This document shows positions 8,837 through 19,677 of a DNA stretch of 64,000 nt, in pieces. Every line of letters begins with the position of its first letter. Positions within the stretch are counted from its first letter, which is position 1. Made by a program: the position numbers and the translations under genes. A model generated the notes under the pieces. It worked only from the letters and a program-made list of their open reading frames with translations, was not told the origin of the DNA and searched no databases. This stretch comes from an uncultured Burkholderiales bacterium (lineage in GTDB: Bacteria; Pseudomonadota; Gammaproteobacteria; Burkholderiales; Burkholderiaceae_C). The stretch spans positions 186,001 to 250,000 of the forward strand of contig CALBSC010000078.1 of the NCBI GenBank assembly GCA_937927685.1, written 5' to 3'.

Positions 8837-9475
8837 ATGCCCTGGACCCAAGATCAGATGGCTGCCCGCGCAGCCCAGGAATTGCAGGACGGTTTTTATG
8901 TGAACCTCGGCATCGGCATCCCCACGTTGGTGGCCAACCATGTGCCTGACCACATCGAGGTCTGGCTGCAAAGCGAGAACGGCATGCTGGGTATCGGCCC
9001 CTTCCCATACGAGGACGAGATTGATGCCGATCTCATCAACGCCGGCAAGCAGACCGTCACCACCATCAAGGGCTCGTCGATTTTCGGCAGCCACGACAGC
9101 TTCGCCATGATCCGTGGCGGCAAGATCAACCTGTCCATCCTGGGCGCCATGCAGGTCAGCGCCCAGGGCGACCTGGCCAACTGGATGATTCCGGGCAAGA
9201 TGGTCAAGGGCATGGGCGGCGCCATGGACCTGGTGGCCGGTGTCAAGCGCGTGATCGTGCTCATGGAGCATGTGGCGCGCAAGAAGGACGGCACGGAAGA
9301 CCTCAAGATCCTGCCCGAGTGCAACCTCCCGCTGACCGGCGTGGGCGTGGTCGACCGCATCATCACCGACCTGGCCGTGATGGATGTGACGCCCCAGGGG
9401 CTGAAGATCATCGAACTGGCACCTGGTGTGACGCGTGAGTTTGTGCAGAGCAAGACAGGCGTGACGCTGATTTAA
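8837..9475 (+). CDS. scoB: 3-oxoacid CoA-transferase subunit B
   Basis: Beta subunit (212 residues) that pairs with the preceding subunit. The catalytic glutamate lies in SENGMLGIGPFP (Glu47), which forms the glutamyl-CoA thioester in this family. GIGIPTLVANHVP and GAMQVSAQGDLANWMIPG are further class landmarks. AAGGAA lies upstream of the ATG, and a strong stem-loop terminator follows 23 bases after the stop, which ends the two-gene unit. Confidence 0.93.
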   Translation: MPWTQDQMAARAAQELQDGFYVNLGIGIPTLVANHVPDHIEVWLQSENGMLGIGPFPYEDEIDADLINAGKQTVTTIKGSSIFGSHDSFAMIRGGKINLSILGAMQVSAQGDLANWMIPGKMVKGMGGAMDLVAGVKRVIVLMEHVARKKDGTEDLKILPECNLPLTGVGVVDRIITDLAVMDVTPQGLKIIELAPGVTREFVQSKTGVTLI

Positions 9476-9498
9476 GCGCTGCACTGCTCGGCGAACAG

Positions 9499-9522
9499 GG
9501 CCCACTTCGGTGGGCCTTTTTT
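9499..9522 (+). terminator. Rho-independent terminator of scoAB
   Basis: GGCCCAC-TTCG-GTGGGCC forms a perfect 7-bp stem with a UUCG-type loop and is followed by six T residues. Confidence 0.93.
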
Positions 9523-9534
9523 CTGGGGTCTCGC

Positions 9535-9582
9535 CATAGAGACTCGCCCCCATAGAGACTCGTCCCCATCGAGACTCGCCAC
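9535..9582. repeat. Three tandem 16-bp repeats in the gap before the porin gene
   Basis: Three head-to-tail copies with a 16-base period: CATAGAGACTCGCCCC (9535-9550), CATAGAGACTCGTCCC (9551-9566) and CATCGAGACTCGCCAC (9567-9582). A degenerate further GACTCGCC lies at 9599-9606. The gene-free stretch 9476-9780 holds only the scoAB terminator, these repeats and the region just upstream of the porin gene. Confidence 0.85.
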
Positions 9583-9780
9583 AAAGACGCGCTATACAGA
9601 CTCGCCTGGGCGGCTCTCCATGCAGACCCTGCGCCCAACCCTTTGATCGCGCGTGATCGCGATGTCAGTGCTTCGCGGCCCGCCAGAGGGGCGGTGGCGG
9701 CGCGCAGCGTCGACAGCCATGTCGCCCAACTGTCACAATCTCATCCTAGACTGCTTCGTCGATCCTGGTTGCCACCGTTG

Positions 9781-11154
9781 ATGCTTTCCCTGTTGAACCG
9801 TCGCGCACTGATTGCCCTGCACTGCCTGTGGTTGGCCGTGTGCACAAGCCTGGGCGCTCGTGCGGCCGACGCCACGCAGGGAGCGGCCAACGAACCCGAG
9901 TCCGTCTCAATCCACGGGCAGGCGACCTACAACTGGCAACGCCACGGCGGCTTCTCGGACCCTCGGGGTGCCGGGGTCAACAGCCTGACCTCTTCGGCCG
10001 ACAAGATGTACACCTTCACCAGCACGGCCTTCCTGGGCATGCGGCCCTGGGCGAATGGTGAGTTGTACTTCAACCCGGAGATGGCACTCGGTGTGCCTTT
10101 CAGTGGCAACCTGGTTGGGCTGGGGGGCTTCACCAACGGGGAAATCACGCGTGCCGCCGGGTCGACGCCTACTTTCTACCGGCAGCGCCTGTTTCTGCGC
10201 CAAACCTGGAACCGTGGTGGCGGCACCGAGGTGGTGGAGGCCGGGGCCAACCAGTTGGCCGGCATGGTTGACCGCAACCGTGTGGTGCTGACGGCCGGCA
10301 ACTTTTCAACACTGGATGTGTTTGACAACAATGCCTATGCCAAGGACCCGCGAACCCAGTTCATGAACTGGGGCAGCTGGACTTACGCGGCATACGACTA
10401 TGCGGCCGATTCACGCGGTTATGGTTGGGGGGCTGCGCTGGAGTGGTACCAGGACGAATGGGCGTTTCGCATCGGCCGCATGACCGGTCCCAAGGACCCT
10501 AACGGCTTGCCGACGGACTTCGCGATTCACAAGCACTACGGCGATCAGGCTGAAATCGAGCGCGAGCACCTGCTGGGCGGACAGCCCGGCAAGGTGCGCC
10601 TGCTGTGGTTCCACAACCGCGCGGTGCTGGCGCGCTTTGACGATGCCACGCAATGGCATCTCGCCAATCCGGGTGTCTATGCTGATCCGCGTGCGCTCAT
10701 CAACGTTCGCGCTGGCGAACAAGACAAGTTCGGACTCGGTCTGAATATCGAGCAAGCCTTTAGCCCCTCGGTGGGGTTTTTCCTGCGCTGGATGAAGGCC
10801 GACGGCAAGACCGAGACTCACGCCTTCACCGAGGCCGATGGTTCACTGGCCACCGGGCTGTTGCTCAATGGCACCCTCTGGAATCGGGCCGACGACAGCA
10901 TGGGGGTGGCCTTCATGCAAAACACCTTGTCTGCGCAGCGGCGTCAATTTCTGTCCAATCGCGGCACCTCGTTCTTCATTGGCGATGGCTACCTGGACTA
11001 CAAGCCCGAGACCATCGTCGAAACCTTTTACAGCCGGTCAGTGGCGCGTGATACGTGGATCACCCTGGACTATCAGCATGTGGCCAACCCGGCCTACAAC
11101 GCGGCGCGTGGGCCGGTGAATGTGCTGGCGGTGCGATTTCATGCCGAGTTTTGA
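9781..11154 (+). CDS. Outer-membrane porin, carbohydrate porin (OprB)-like
   Basis: A 457-residue probable beta-barrel. From the ATG at 9781 there is a signal peptide (MLSLLNRRALIALHCLWLAV, cut probably after GARA). Then come alternating aromatic and polar strands (ATYNWQRHGGF, LFLRQTWN, GAALEWYQDEWAFRIGRM) and a terminal Phe (FHAEF), as expected for an outer-membrane protein. Segments such as GNFSTLDVFDNNAYAKDPR and SWTYAAYDYAADSRGYGWG resemble OprB-type carbohydrate-selective porins. An in-frame TTG at 9643 would extend the protein but destroy the signal peptide. The substrate is unknown. Confidence 0.82.
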   Translation: MLSLLNRRALIALHCLWLAVCTSLGARAADATQGAANEPESVSIHGQATYNWQRHGGFSDPRGAGVNSLTSSADKMYTFTSTAFLGMRPWANGELYFNPEMALGVPFSGNLVGLGGFTNGEITRAAGSTPTFYRQRLFLRQTWNRGGGTEVVEAGANQLAGMVDRNRVVLTAGNFSTLDVFDNNAYAKDPRTQFMNWGSWTYAAYDYAADSRGYGWGAALEWYQDEWAFRIGRMTGPKDPNGLPTDFAIHKHYGDQAEIEREHLLGGQPGKVRLLWFHNRAVLARFDDATQWHLANPGVYADPRALINVRAGEQDKFGLGLNIEQAFSPSVGFFLRWMKADGKTETHAFTEADGSLATGLLLNGTLWNRADDSMGVAFMQNTLSAQRRQFLSNRGTSFFIGDGYLDYKPETIVETFYSRSVARDTWITLDYQHVANPAYNAARGPVNVLAVRFHAEF

Positions 11155-11223
11155 ATTCACACAGCGCTCGCCATCGTCACGCACAGTTCTGGCGTAACAG
11201 ATCAGGCGTCACTGAACACAGCG

Positions 11224-12420
11224 TCACTTGGCACGCCACAACCAGAGCGACGTGACCAGCAGGATCAGCGTCGCCGATCCGTTGGCCCAATGCAAGGCCT
11301 CGGCCTGTGCCATGTCCCGGGATGCCAACAGTCGCACCAGCAGGGGGCCCGCGATTTGACCCGCGGCAAAAGCCCCCGTCATGCGCGCCAGCAAGGGGGT
11401 GGGGTTGTCGGGCATGCGCTCACGCGCCAGTTGCAGTCCGGCCATGGTGGCCACCATGAACGTGCCGCCCACCAACACCGCGGACAGCGCCAGGGCCCAC
11501 AGGCTGTGAAGCAACAGGGGGATGAGCGTGCCCACAGCCATCACCGATTGAGCCATCGCCCAGACCTGTCTGCGCGGCCAGCCAGCCAGCCAGCGTGAAG
11601 CCAGTGCCACGGACAAGGCGGCAGCCAGTCCAAAGAGCGGCCAGGTGAGGCCGAAGATCAATGGGTCATCGATCTGTTCGCGTGCCATGGTGGGCAGAAA
11701 GGTCGCCGGCACGATGTACCCGAACCCGAACGCGCCGTAGCACAGGATGAGCCCGAACGAGGGGCCCGTGTTGTCCGGGGGGCTGAGGTGGCTGACGTGG
11801 GCGGTGTGAATTGATGGATCGGTATGGGCGGCGATGCCGGGTGTGACCATCGCTGGAGAGGGCAAGGCCCCCCGGACCGTGGCCGCGCCCAGGGCCGCCA
11901 GCAGGGCCAGCCCGATCCACAGCACCCAGGCCGGCTGATGTCCGCCCAGCCAGGTCAGGGTACCCGTGAGGGCAATGCCGGCGCCCACGCCGGTGTACAC
12001 CCAACCGCCCATCGAAGCAGCATCCCGACGCGCGAGCTCGGGCAGACACCAGCTGCTGGCGCACACCAGCACCCAGGCGCTGCAGACACCGGACACACCA
12101 CGCAGCCAAGCGCCAGGCCAGGCCGGCGTCAGGTCGACCCAGGCCATCCCCAGGGTCGAGGCGGCCACGCCCAGCAGGCCGAGCTGCAACCCGGTTTTGG
12201 GTTGATGTGCAAACCTAGCAGCACTCAGTGCGCCGACCAGGTACCCCAGGTAGTTGGCCGCCGCCCACTCGGCGGCCGTGGAGGCATCGAGCGTGGCGTC
12301 GCGCACCATCAGGGGCATGAGCGGTGTGAAGGCAAATCGCCCCACCCCCATGGCAACGGCCAGCGCCACGAGTCCGATCAGGACGATGGTTCCGGGGGAC
12401 GGCGCTGCGCGGGGGGTCAT
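11224..12420 (-). CDS. YbfB/YjiJ-family MFS transporter
   Basis: A 398-residue integral membrane protein with about 12 hydrophobic segments. The N-terminus (LIGLVALAVAMGVGRFAFTPLMPLM) is the hallmark of the YbfB/YjiJ branch of the major facilitator superfamily. Later AAEWAAANYLGYLVGALSA and GAFGFGYIVPATFLP fit the same family. A central loop (about 190-215) is polar and Pro/His-rich. Substrates for this branch are poorly known. The gene converges with the porin gene and lies downstream of tRNA-Gly, separated from it by a terminator. Confidence 0.85.
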   Translation of the reverse strand: MTPRAAPSPGTIVLIGLVALAVAMGVGRFAFTPLMPLMVRDATLDASTAAEWAAANYLGYLVGALSAARFAHQPKTGLQLGLLGVAASTLGMAWVDLTPAWPGAWLRGVSGVCSAWVLVCASSWCLPELARRDAASMGGWVYTGVGAGIALTGTLTWLGGHQPAWVLWIGLALLAALGAATVRGALPSPAMVTPGIAAHTDPSIHTAHVSHLSPPDNTGPSFGLILCYGAFGFGYIVPATFLPTMAREQIDDPLIFGLTWPLFGLAAALSVALASRWLAGWPRRQVWAMAQSVMAVGTLIPLLLHSLWALALSAVLVGGTFMVATMAGLQLARERMPDNPTPLLARMTGAFAAGQIAGPLLVRLLASRDMAQAEALHWANGSATLILLVTSLWLWRAK

Positions 12421-12435
12421 GCCGGGAGCCGTGAC

Positions 12436-12468
12436 AAAAAAACCCGGACCCTTGGGCGGGGCCGGGTT
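12436..12468 (-). terminator. Rho-independent terminator after tRNA-Gly
   Basis: On the minus strand AACCCGG pairs with CCGGGTT around a GC-rich loop, followed by a run of T residues (A-run 12436-12442 on plus). It lies between the tRNA and the MFS gene. Confidence 0.85.
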
Positions 12469-12503
12469 GGGAGAGTCTCGTGTGGCGAGAGGATCATCGA
12501 ATC

Positions 12504-12577
12504 TGGAGCGGGTGAAGGGAATCGAACCCTCGTCTAAAGCTTGGGAAGCTGCCGTTCTACCATTGAACTACACCCGC
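12504..12577 (-). tRNA. tRNA-Gly (anticodon CCC)
   Basis: A 74-base cloverleaf on the minus strand. The acceptor stem is GCGGGTG/CACCCGC, the D arm GTTC-AATGGTA-GAAC, the anticodon loop TTCCCAA giving CCC, and the T arm GAGGG-TTCGATT-CCCTT. The discriminator T and the 3' CCA are encoded. It closely resembles the GlyU type that reads GGG codons. Confidence 0.95.
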
Positions 12578-12644
12578 GAAGTGTCGGCATTCTAACCAGA
12601 TGCGGACCCTCCGATCCTGGCGAGTGCCAGGTCTGTCACCCGCG

Positions 12645-14123
12645 TCACTTCAGCACATCGCCAATGCACAGGTACTTCATTTCGACGTATTCATCCATGC
12701 CATGGTGCGAACCCTCGCGGCCCAGGCCCGACTGCTTCACGCCACCAAAGGGCACATGCTCGGTGGCGATGATGCCCACGTTGATCCCCACCATGCCGTA
12801 TTCCAGTCCCTCGCTGACACGGAAAATGCGTCCCACGTCGCGGCTGTAAAAATAACTGGCCAGGCCGAACTCGGTGTTGTTGGCCGCGTCGATGGCTTCC
12901 TGCTCGGTGTTGAAACGAAACACCGGTGCAAAGGGGCCAAAGGTTTCTTCTTTGGCACACAGCATGTCAGCGCTGGCGTCGGCCACCACTGTGGGCTGGA
13001 AAAACTGGCCTTGCAGGGCTTGACCGCCGGTGACGATCTTGCCGCCGCGTTGAAGGGCATCCTCCAGGTGGCGCTTCACCTTGGCCACTGCAGCGGGTTC
13101 AATCAGCGGGCCTTGCATCACGCCGTCTTCAAAGCCATTGCCCACCTTGAGCGCTTGCACTTTGGCCGCGAATTTCTGCACGAACTCGTCGTACACGCCG
13201 CTTTGCACATAGAGGCGGTTGGCGCACACGCAGGTCTGCCCGGCGTTGCGGTACTTGCTGGCGATGGCGCCTTCCACGGCCGAGTCGATGTCGGCATCGT
13301 CAAACACGATGAAGGGCGCATTGCCGCCGAGTTCCAGCGCCAGTTTTTTCACCGTGGGGGCCGACTGCGCCATCAGGATGCGGCCCACTTCCGTGCTCCC
13401 AGTGAAACTGATGTGACGCACGATGTCGCTGGCGCAGAACACCTTGCCCACGGCGATGCTGTTGTCACTGTCCGCGGTGAGCACGTTGAGCACACCGGCC
13501 GGGATGCCGGCGCGCACGGCCAGTTCGGCCGCGGCCAGCGCCGTGAGCGGCGTGAGTTCGGCCGGTTTGATCACCACCGGGCAACCGGCGGCCAGCGCCG
13601 GGGCCACCTTGCGGGTGATCATGGCCAGCGGGAAGTTCCACGGCGTGATGGCCGCGCACACGCCAATGGGCTGACGGATGACCATCAAGCGGCGGTTGTT
13701 GTCGAACTGGGGCAGGGTCTCGCCATTGACGCGCTTGGCTTCTTCGGCAAACCACTCGACAAAGCTCGCACCATAGGCCACTTCGCCTTTGGCCTCGGCA
13801 AACGGCTTGCCCTGCTCGGCTGTCATGAGGCGACCCAGGTCTTCCACGTTGGCCATCAGCAGGTCATACCACTTGCGCAGGATGATGCTGCGCTCCTTGC
13901 CCGTTTTGTTGCGCCAGGCGGGCCAGGCGGCGTTGGCAGCGTGGATGGCCTGCTCGGCCTCGGCGGGGCCCAGGTTGGCGACATCGGCCAGCTTCTGGCC
14001 GGTCGCAGGGTCGTGCACGTCAAAGCGCGCGGTACCCGGGACCCACTGGCCGTTGATCAGGGCGTCGGTCTTGAGCAGGCTGGGGTCGTTGAGAAGCGAG
14101 AGGGGGGCGGTTTTCATGTCCAT
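12645..14123 (-). CDS. gabD: Succinate-semialdehyde dehydrogenase, NADP-dependent
   Basis: A 492-residue aldehyde dehydrogenase that oxidises succinate semialdehyde to succinate (GABA and related degradation). The motifs are TPWNFPLAMITRKVAPALAAG (cofactor binding), FTGSTEVGR, LELGGNAPFIVFDDAD (catalytic Glu) and GQTCVCANR with Cys298 as the nucleophile. Of two near ATGs the one at 14123 is preferred because AGGAGA sits eight bases upstream. No GABA aminotransferase is adjacent, so other semialdehydes remain possible. It is divergent from alaS. Confidence 0.92.
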   Translation of the reverse strand: MDMKTAPLSLLNDPSLLKTDALINGQWVPGTARFDVHDPATGQKLADVANLGPAEAEQAIHAANAAWPAWRNKTGKERSIILRKWYDLLMANVEDLGRLMTAEQGKPFAEAKGEVAYGASFVEWFAEEAKRVNGETLPQFDNNRRLMVIRQPIGVCAAITPWNFPLAMITRKVAPALAAGCPVVIKPAELTPLTALAAAELAVRAGIPAGVLNVLTADSDNSIAVGKVFCASDIVRHISFTGSTEVGRILMAQSAPTVKKLALELGGNAPFIVFDDADIDSAVEGAIASKYRNAGQTCVCANRLYVQSGVYDEFVQKFAAKVQALKVGNGFEDGVMQGPLIEPAAVAKVKRHLEDALQRGGKIVTGGQALQGQFFQPTVVADASADMLCAKEETFGPFAPVFRFNTEQEAIDAANNTEFGLASYFYSRDVGRIFRVSEGLEYGMVGINVGIIATEHVPFGGVKQSGLGREGSHHGMDEYVEMKYLCIGDVLK

Positions 14124-14197
14124 GGTCGGTCTCCTGCAAAGCGCACAGCATACCCCGGGTGTTGGCGCTTGCCAGTCACGCCAGTGAAGCCCCCACT

Positions 14198-14216
14198 TAT
14201 AATCAAAAGTTTGATT
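14198..14216 (+). promoter_or_regulatory. Probable alaS -10 element with an overlapping perfect dyad
   Basis: TATAAT lies at 14198-14203 and overlaps the inverted repeat AATCAAA-AG-TTTGATT (14201-14216). The -35 match is poor: TTGCCA at 14169-14174 is 23 bases away. The alaS ATG is about 95 bases downstream. The dyad could be an operator. Confidence 0.5.
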
Positions 14217-14303
14217 GCATCAGGTCAAGCCAAGGGCTCGCGCCGGGTGTCTTCCCTTCATCACCGACTCTTTTTTAGCCGGCCTTTGCCCGCGTTCGCA
14301 GCC

Positions 14304-16928
<2,625 letters not shown>

Positions 16929-16944
16929 CGCACGCGCGTCGCGG

Positions 16945-17667
16945 TCAGACCCGCTCGAACACCAGGTCCCACACGCCGTGGCCCAGGCGAAGGCCTCGGC
17001 GCTCGAATTTGGTCACCGGCCGGTAGGCCGGCCGATCAGCATACCCATCGGCACGCGTGGAGCGGTTGCGCAGCATCGACTCTGCGTGCAACACGGCCAG
17101 GATCTGCTCGGCGTATGGGGCCCAGTCGGTGGCGCAATGGACATAGCCACCGGGCTTCAGGCGTGAGCACAGCAGTTGCACCAGCGGCGGTTGGATCAGC
17201 CGGCGCTTGTGGTGGCGTGACTTGTGCCAAGGGTCGGGAAAGAAAATGTGCACGCCGTCCAGGCTGGCGGGAGGAATCATGTGCTCCAGAACCTCGACCG
17301 CATCGTGCTGCAGGATGCGCAGGTTGCGCAACTCACGCTCGCCGATCAGTTTGAGCAGGGCGCCCACGCCAGGTTCGTGGACCTCGCAACCCAGGAACAC
17401 CGTGTCAGGCAGCACCTGGGCAATGTGGGCCGTGGCGTCGCCCATGCCAAAGCCGATTTCCAGCACCACCGGTTGATCGCGCCAGTCGGGCCCCCACACA
17501 GCGGGCCAGCGCACGGGCGCTGCGGTGTAGGGATGAATGAACTCGCTGCCCAGCGCCTCGATGGCACGGGCCTGTCCGCTGCTGGTGCGGCCGCCCCGTT
17601 TGACGAAGGTGCGGATTTTCTGGGGGTGGGCAACGCCGGGGGGCGGGGAGTGTTCGGGTCGAGTCAT
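16945..17667 (-). CDS. trmB: tRNA (guanine-N7-)-methyltransferase
   Basis: An AdoMet-dependent enzyme that makes m7G46 in tRNA. The 240-residue protein has VVLEIGFGMGDATAHIA (AdoMet motif I) and HIFFPDPWHKSRHHKRRL (the FPDPWxKxRHxKRR signature). The ATG at 17667 overlaps the gluQ stop as ATGA, which fixes this start and suggests translational coupling. It is the last gene of lysR-FAD oxidoreductase-gluQ-trmB and converges with alaS. Confidence 0.95.
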   Translation of the reverse strand: MTRPEHSPPPGVAHPQKIRTFVKRGGRTSSGQARAIEALGSEFIHPYTAAPVRWPAVWGPDWRDQPVVLEIGFGMGDATAHIAQVLPDTVFLGCEVHEPGVGALLKLIGERELRNLRILQHDAVEVLEHMIPPASLDGVHIFFPDPWHKSRHHKRRLIQPPLVQLLCSRLKPGGYVHCATDWAPYAEQILAVLHAESMLRNRSTRADGYADRPAYRPVTKFERRGLRLGHGVWDLVFERV

Positions 17668-18617
17668 TGTGACCCGGATTGTAGAGAGACCACCCAGCGG
17701 TGATGCCATTCGCGCGTCCACTGCAGCAAGGCATCGGCGGGTGTTGTGTGACCCGGCGCAGACAGGCGTGACAGGCCCAGTGTCCGGGCAGCGGCTGCCA
17801 GCGCGGCCAAGGCATCGGAGGGGCGCCCCGTGTCGATGGGGGCGGCGCCATGTTGTTTGGACAGCTTCTCACCGGCTGCGTTGAGCACCAGCGGGGTATG
17901 CAGGTACACCGGGGTGGGCCATTCAAGCGCCTGTTGCAGCAGGATCTGGCGCGGGGTGTTGTCGGCCAGGTCTTCGCCCCGCACCACATGGGTGATGCCT
18001 TGACGGGCATCGTCGGTGACCACCGCCAGTTGATACGCCCACACCCCATCGGCCCGACGCAGCACGCAATCGCCCACCGAGGTGCTGACCTGTTGAGCGC
18101 TCGCGCCCAGCCGGCGATCACACCAGCTGACCAGGCTGTCATCCGGGACGCGGAACCGCCAGGCCGGCTCGCGGGCAGGTGGGTGGGGTATCGCTGGGTC
18201 GGCCAGGCGCGCAGCCAGCCGCGCGGGTCGGCACGTGCCCGGATACACCAGTTCCTGGTGACGTGCCCTCACCACGCCGCGAGTCGCCCAGGCTTGCTCG
18301 ATGTCCTTGCGTGAGCAGTGGCAGGCATAGGCCGACTGCCGTTCGATCAGGCGTGCGAGCGCCTGGTCGTACGCGCTCACCTGACGTGACTGCCAGGTGG
18401 GGGGCTCATCGGGGTGCAGGCCGCAATCGGCCAATTGCCGCAGGATGTGCTGATCCGCTCCTGGCTCGCAGCGTGGCAGGTCCACGTCTTCGATGCGCAC
18501 CAGCCAGACGCCCTGGTGCGCGCGTGCATCGAGCCAACTGGCCAGTGCCGCCACCAGGGAGCCTGCATGCAGCAAACCTGTGGGCGAGGGCGCAAAGCGA
18601 CCCCGGTATCCCGCCAC
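17664..18617 (-). CDS. gluQ: Glutamyl-Q tRNA(Asp) synthetase
   Basis: A truncated GluRS-like enzyme that attaches glutamate to the queuosine base of tRNA-Asp. The start is best taken as the GTG at 18617 (MAGYRGRFAPSPTG) behind GGAG, 13 bases after the preceding stop; it gives 317 residues. Landmarks are FAPSPTGLLHAGSLVAALASWLDAR, VRIEDVDLPR, zinc ligands in YACHCSRKDI and YPGTCR, and KLSKQHGA (KMSKS-like loop). No anticodon-binding domain is present, as expected. Confidence 0.93.
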   Translation of the reverse strand: MAGYRGRFAPSPTGLLHAGSLVAALASWLDARAHQGVWLVRIEDVDLPRCEPGADQHILRQLADCGLHPDEPPTWQSRQVSAYDQALARLIERQSAYACHCSRKDIEQAWATRGVVRARHQELVYPGTCRPARLAARLADPAIPHPPAREPAWRFRVPDDSLVSWCDRRLGASAQQVSTSVGDCVLRRADGVWAYQLAVVTDDARQGITHVVRGEDLADNTPRQILLQQALEWPTPVYLHTPLVLNAAGEKLSKQHGAAPIDTGRPSDALAALAAAARTLGLSRLSAPGHTTPADALLQWTREWHHRWVVSLQSGSQ

Positions 18618-18630
18618 CGCGCGCTCCGGC

Positions 18631-19677
18631 TCAGGCGGCAGCCAGGGCCAGCGACAGGCCGCTGACAAACGCATCCTCGACCCGGTGGCCCAGGTGCCAG
18701 TCGCCGCAGGTGCCCAGCCCCAGCGCTGGTTGGTACAGGTGCGATGTGCCCAGCGCGCGCAGGGTCTTGGCCTGTCCCCAGCGGTGCAGGATCGCCTGGG
18801 TGGGGGCGGTCCGAATGCCGGTGAGTTCGGCAAAGGCCTTGAGCAACTTGGCCTCCACCCGCGCAGGGTCGTCCTGCAGGTGTTCCAGTGACCACTCGGG
18901 GCTGGCCTGCACGGTCCAGCGTTCAATGGGCGAACGGCGCGGCTTGGAGGACTCGCGTGCCAGCCAGGCAATGCGGTGGTGGGTGCTGCGCGCCACATTC
19001 CATTGCGGCCCGAGGTAAGACAGGCTGGGCTGGTTGGCCTGGGGGAAGGCCAGCATCAGTGTCCAGCAGGGGGCCACTTCCACGCCTTGCATGGCGGCCA
19101 TCAATTCACTGACCGAAGCCTCGGCGGCGGACTGTCGCAACAACTGCAGCGATTGCGCATGCGACAAGGCCAGCAGCACGGCGTCAAAGCCACTGGCGAC
19201 CACGGCTTCTTCCCCTTGTACCTGCAATTGCCAACGCTTGGGATTGAGCCGGTCGCGCGTGAGGCGCTCGACCCGTGCATTCAGGTGCAGACACCCGGCT
19301 GCTTGCAGCGGGGACGCCCAGTGGGCCACCAGTGAACGCATGCCGGGAGTGGGCACGTAATGCGGCTCGCGGGTGGGCAGAGCAGCCTCCACCACATGAC
19401 CCAACGGGTCGAGCACCCGCACGGCATTGGCACTCCAGGGTCGGACGCAGGATGAGGTGCCTGGCACCTGCTGCAGGGCCAGGGCAAACCGCGGGTCGCG
19501 CACGGTGAAGTACTGCGCGCCGTGGTCAAACGTCCCCCAAGGCGTTTCGCGCGTGGCCATGCGACCGCCGACATAGGGCGCTTGTTCGAACACACTGACC
19601 TGATGCCCGGCTTGAACCAGGGTACGGGCCGCTGTGACGCCGGCCATGCCGGCCCCGAGGATGGCAAAGTGTTTCAT
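18631..19677 (-). CDS. NAD(P)/FAD-dependent oxidoreductase, renalase-like
   Basis: A 348-residue flavoprotein opening with FAILGAGMAGVTAARTL (GxGxxG) and an acidic end of the second strand (VFEQAPYVGGRMATR), followed by WGTFDHGAQYFTVRDPRF and the C-terminal FAD-binding GTCGDWHLGHRVEDAFVSG. This is the amine-oxidase/renalase-like branch common in proteobacteria. The substrate is unknown. The ATG at 19677 overlaps the lysR stop (ATGA), so the two are probably translationally coupled. Confidence 0.87.
   Translation of the reverse strand: MKHFAILGAGMAGVTAARTLVQAGHQVSVFEQAPYVGGRMATRETPWGTFDHGAQYFTVRDPRFALALQQVPGTSSCVRPWSANAVRVLDPLGHVVEAALPTREPHYVPTPGMRSLVAHWASPLQAAGCLHLNARVERLTRDRLNPKRWQLQVQGEEAVVASGFDAVLLALSHAQSLQLLRQSAAEASVSELMAAMQGVEVAPCWTLMLAFPQANQPSLSYLGPQWNVARSTHHRIAWLARESSKPRRSPIERWTVQASPEWSLEHLQDDPARVEAKLLKAFAELTGIRTAPTQAILHRWGQAKTLRALGTSHLYQPALGLGTCGDWHLGHRVEDAFVSGLSLALAAA

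Noticed and set aside
9535..9606. The 16-bp repeats as a CRISPR array
   Set aside because: The units are contiguous with no spacers, too short, and no cas genes are near.
12600..14303. Upstream extension of the alaS frame through the gabD region
   Set aside because: The extra residues are antisense to gabD, and AlaRS normally begins at the ATG at 14304.
18618..18998. N-terminal extension of gluQ inside the FAD oxidoreductase gene
   Set aside because: The residues before MAGYRGRFAPSPTG do not resemble GluQ and overlap a real coding sequence in another frame; the GTG at 18617 has GGAG in place.
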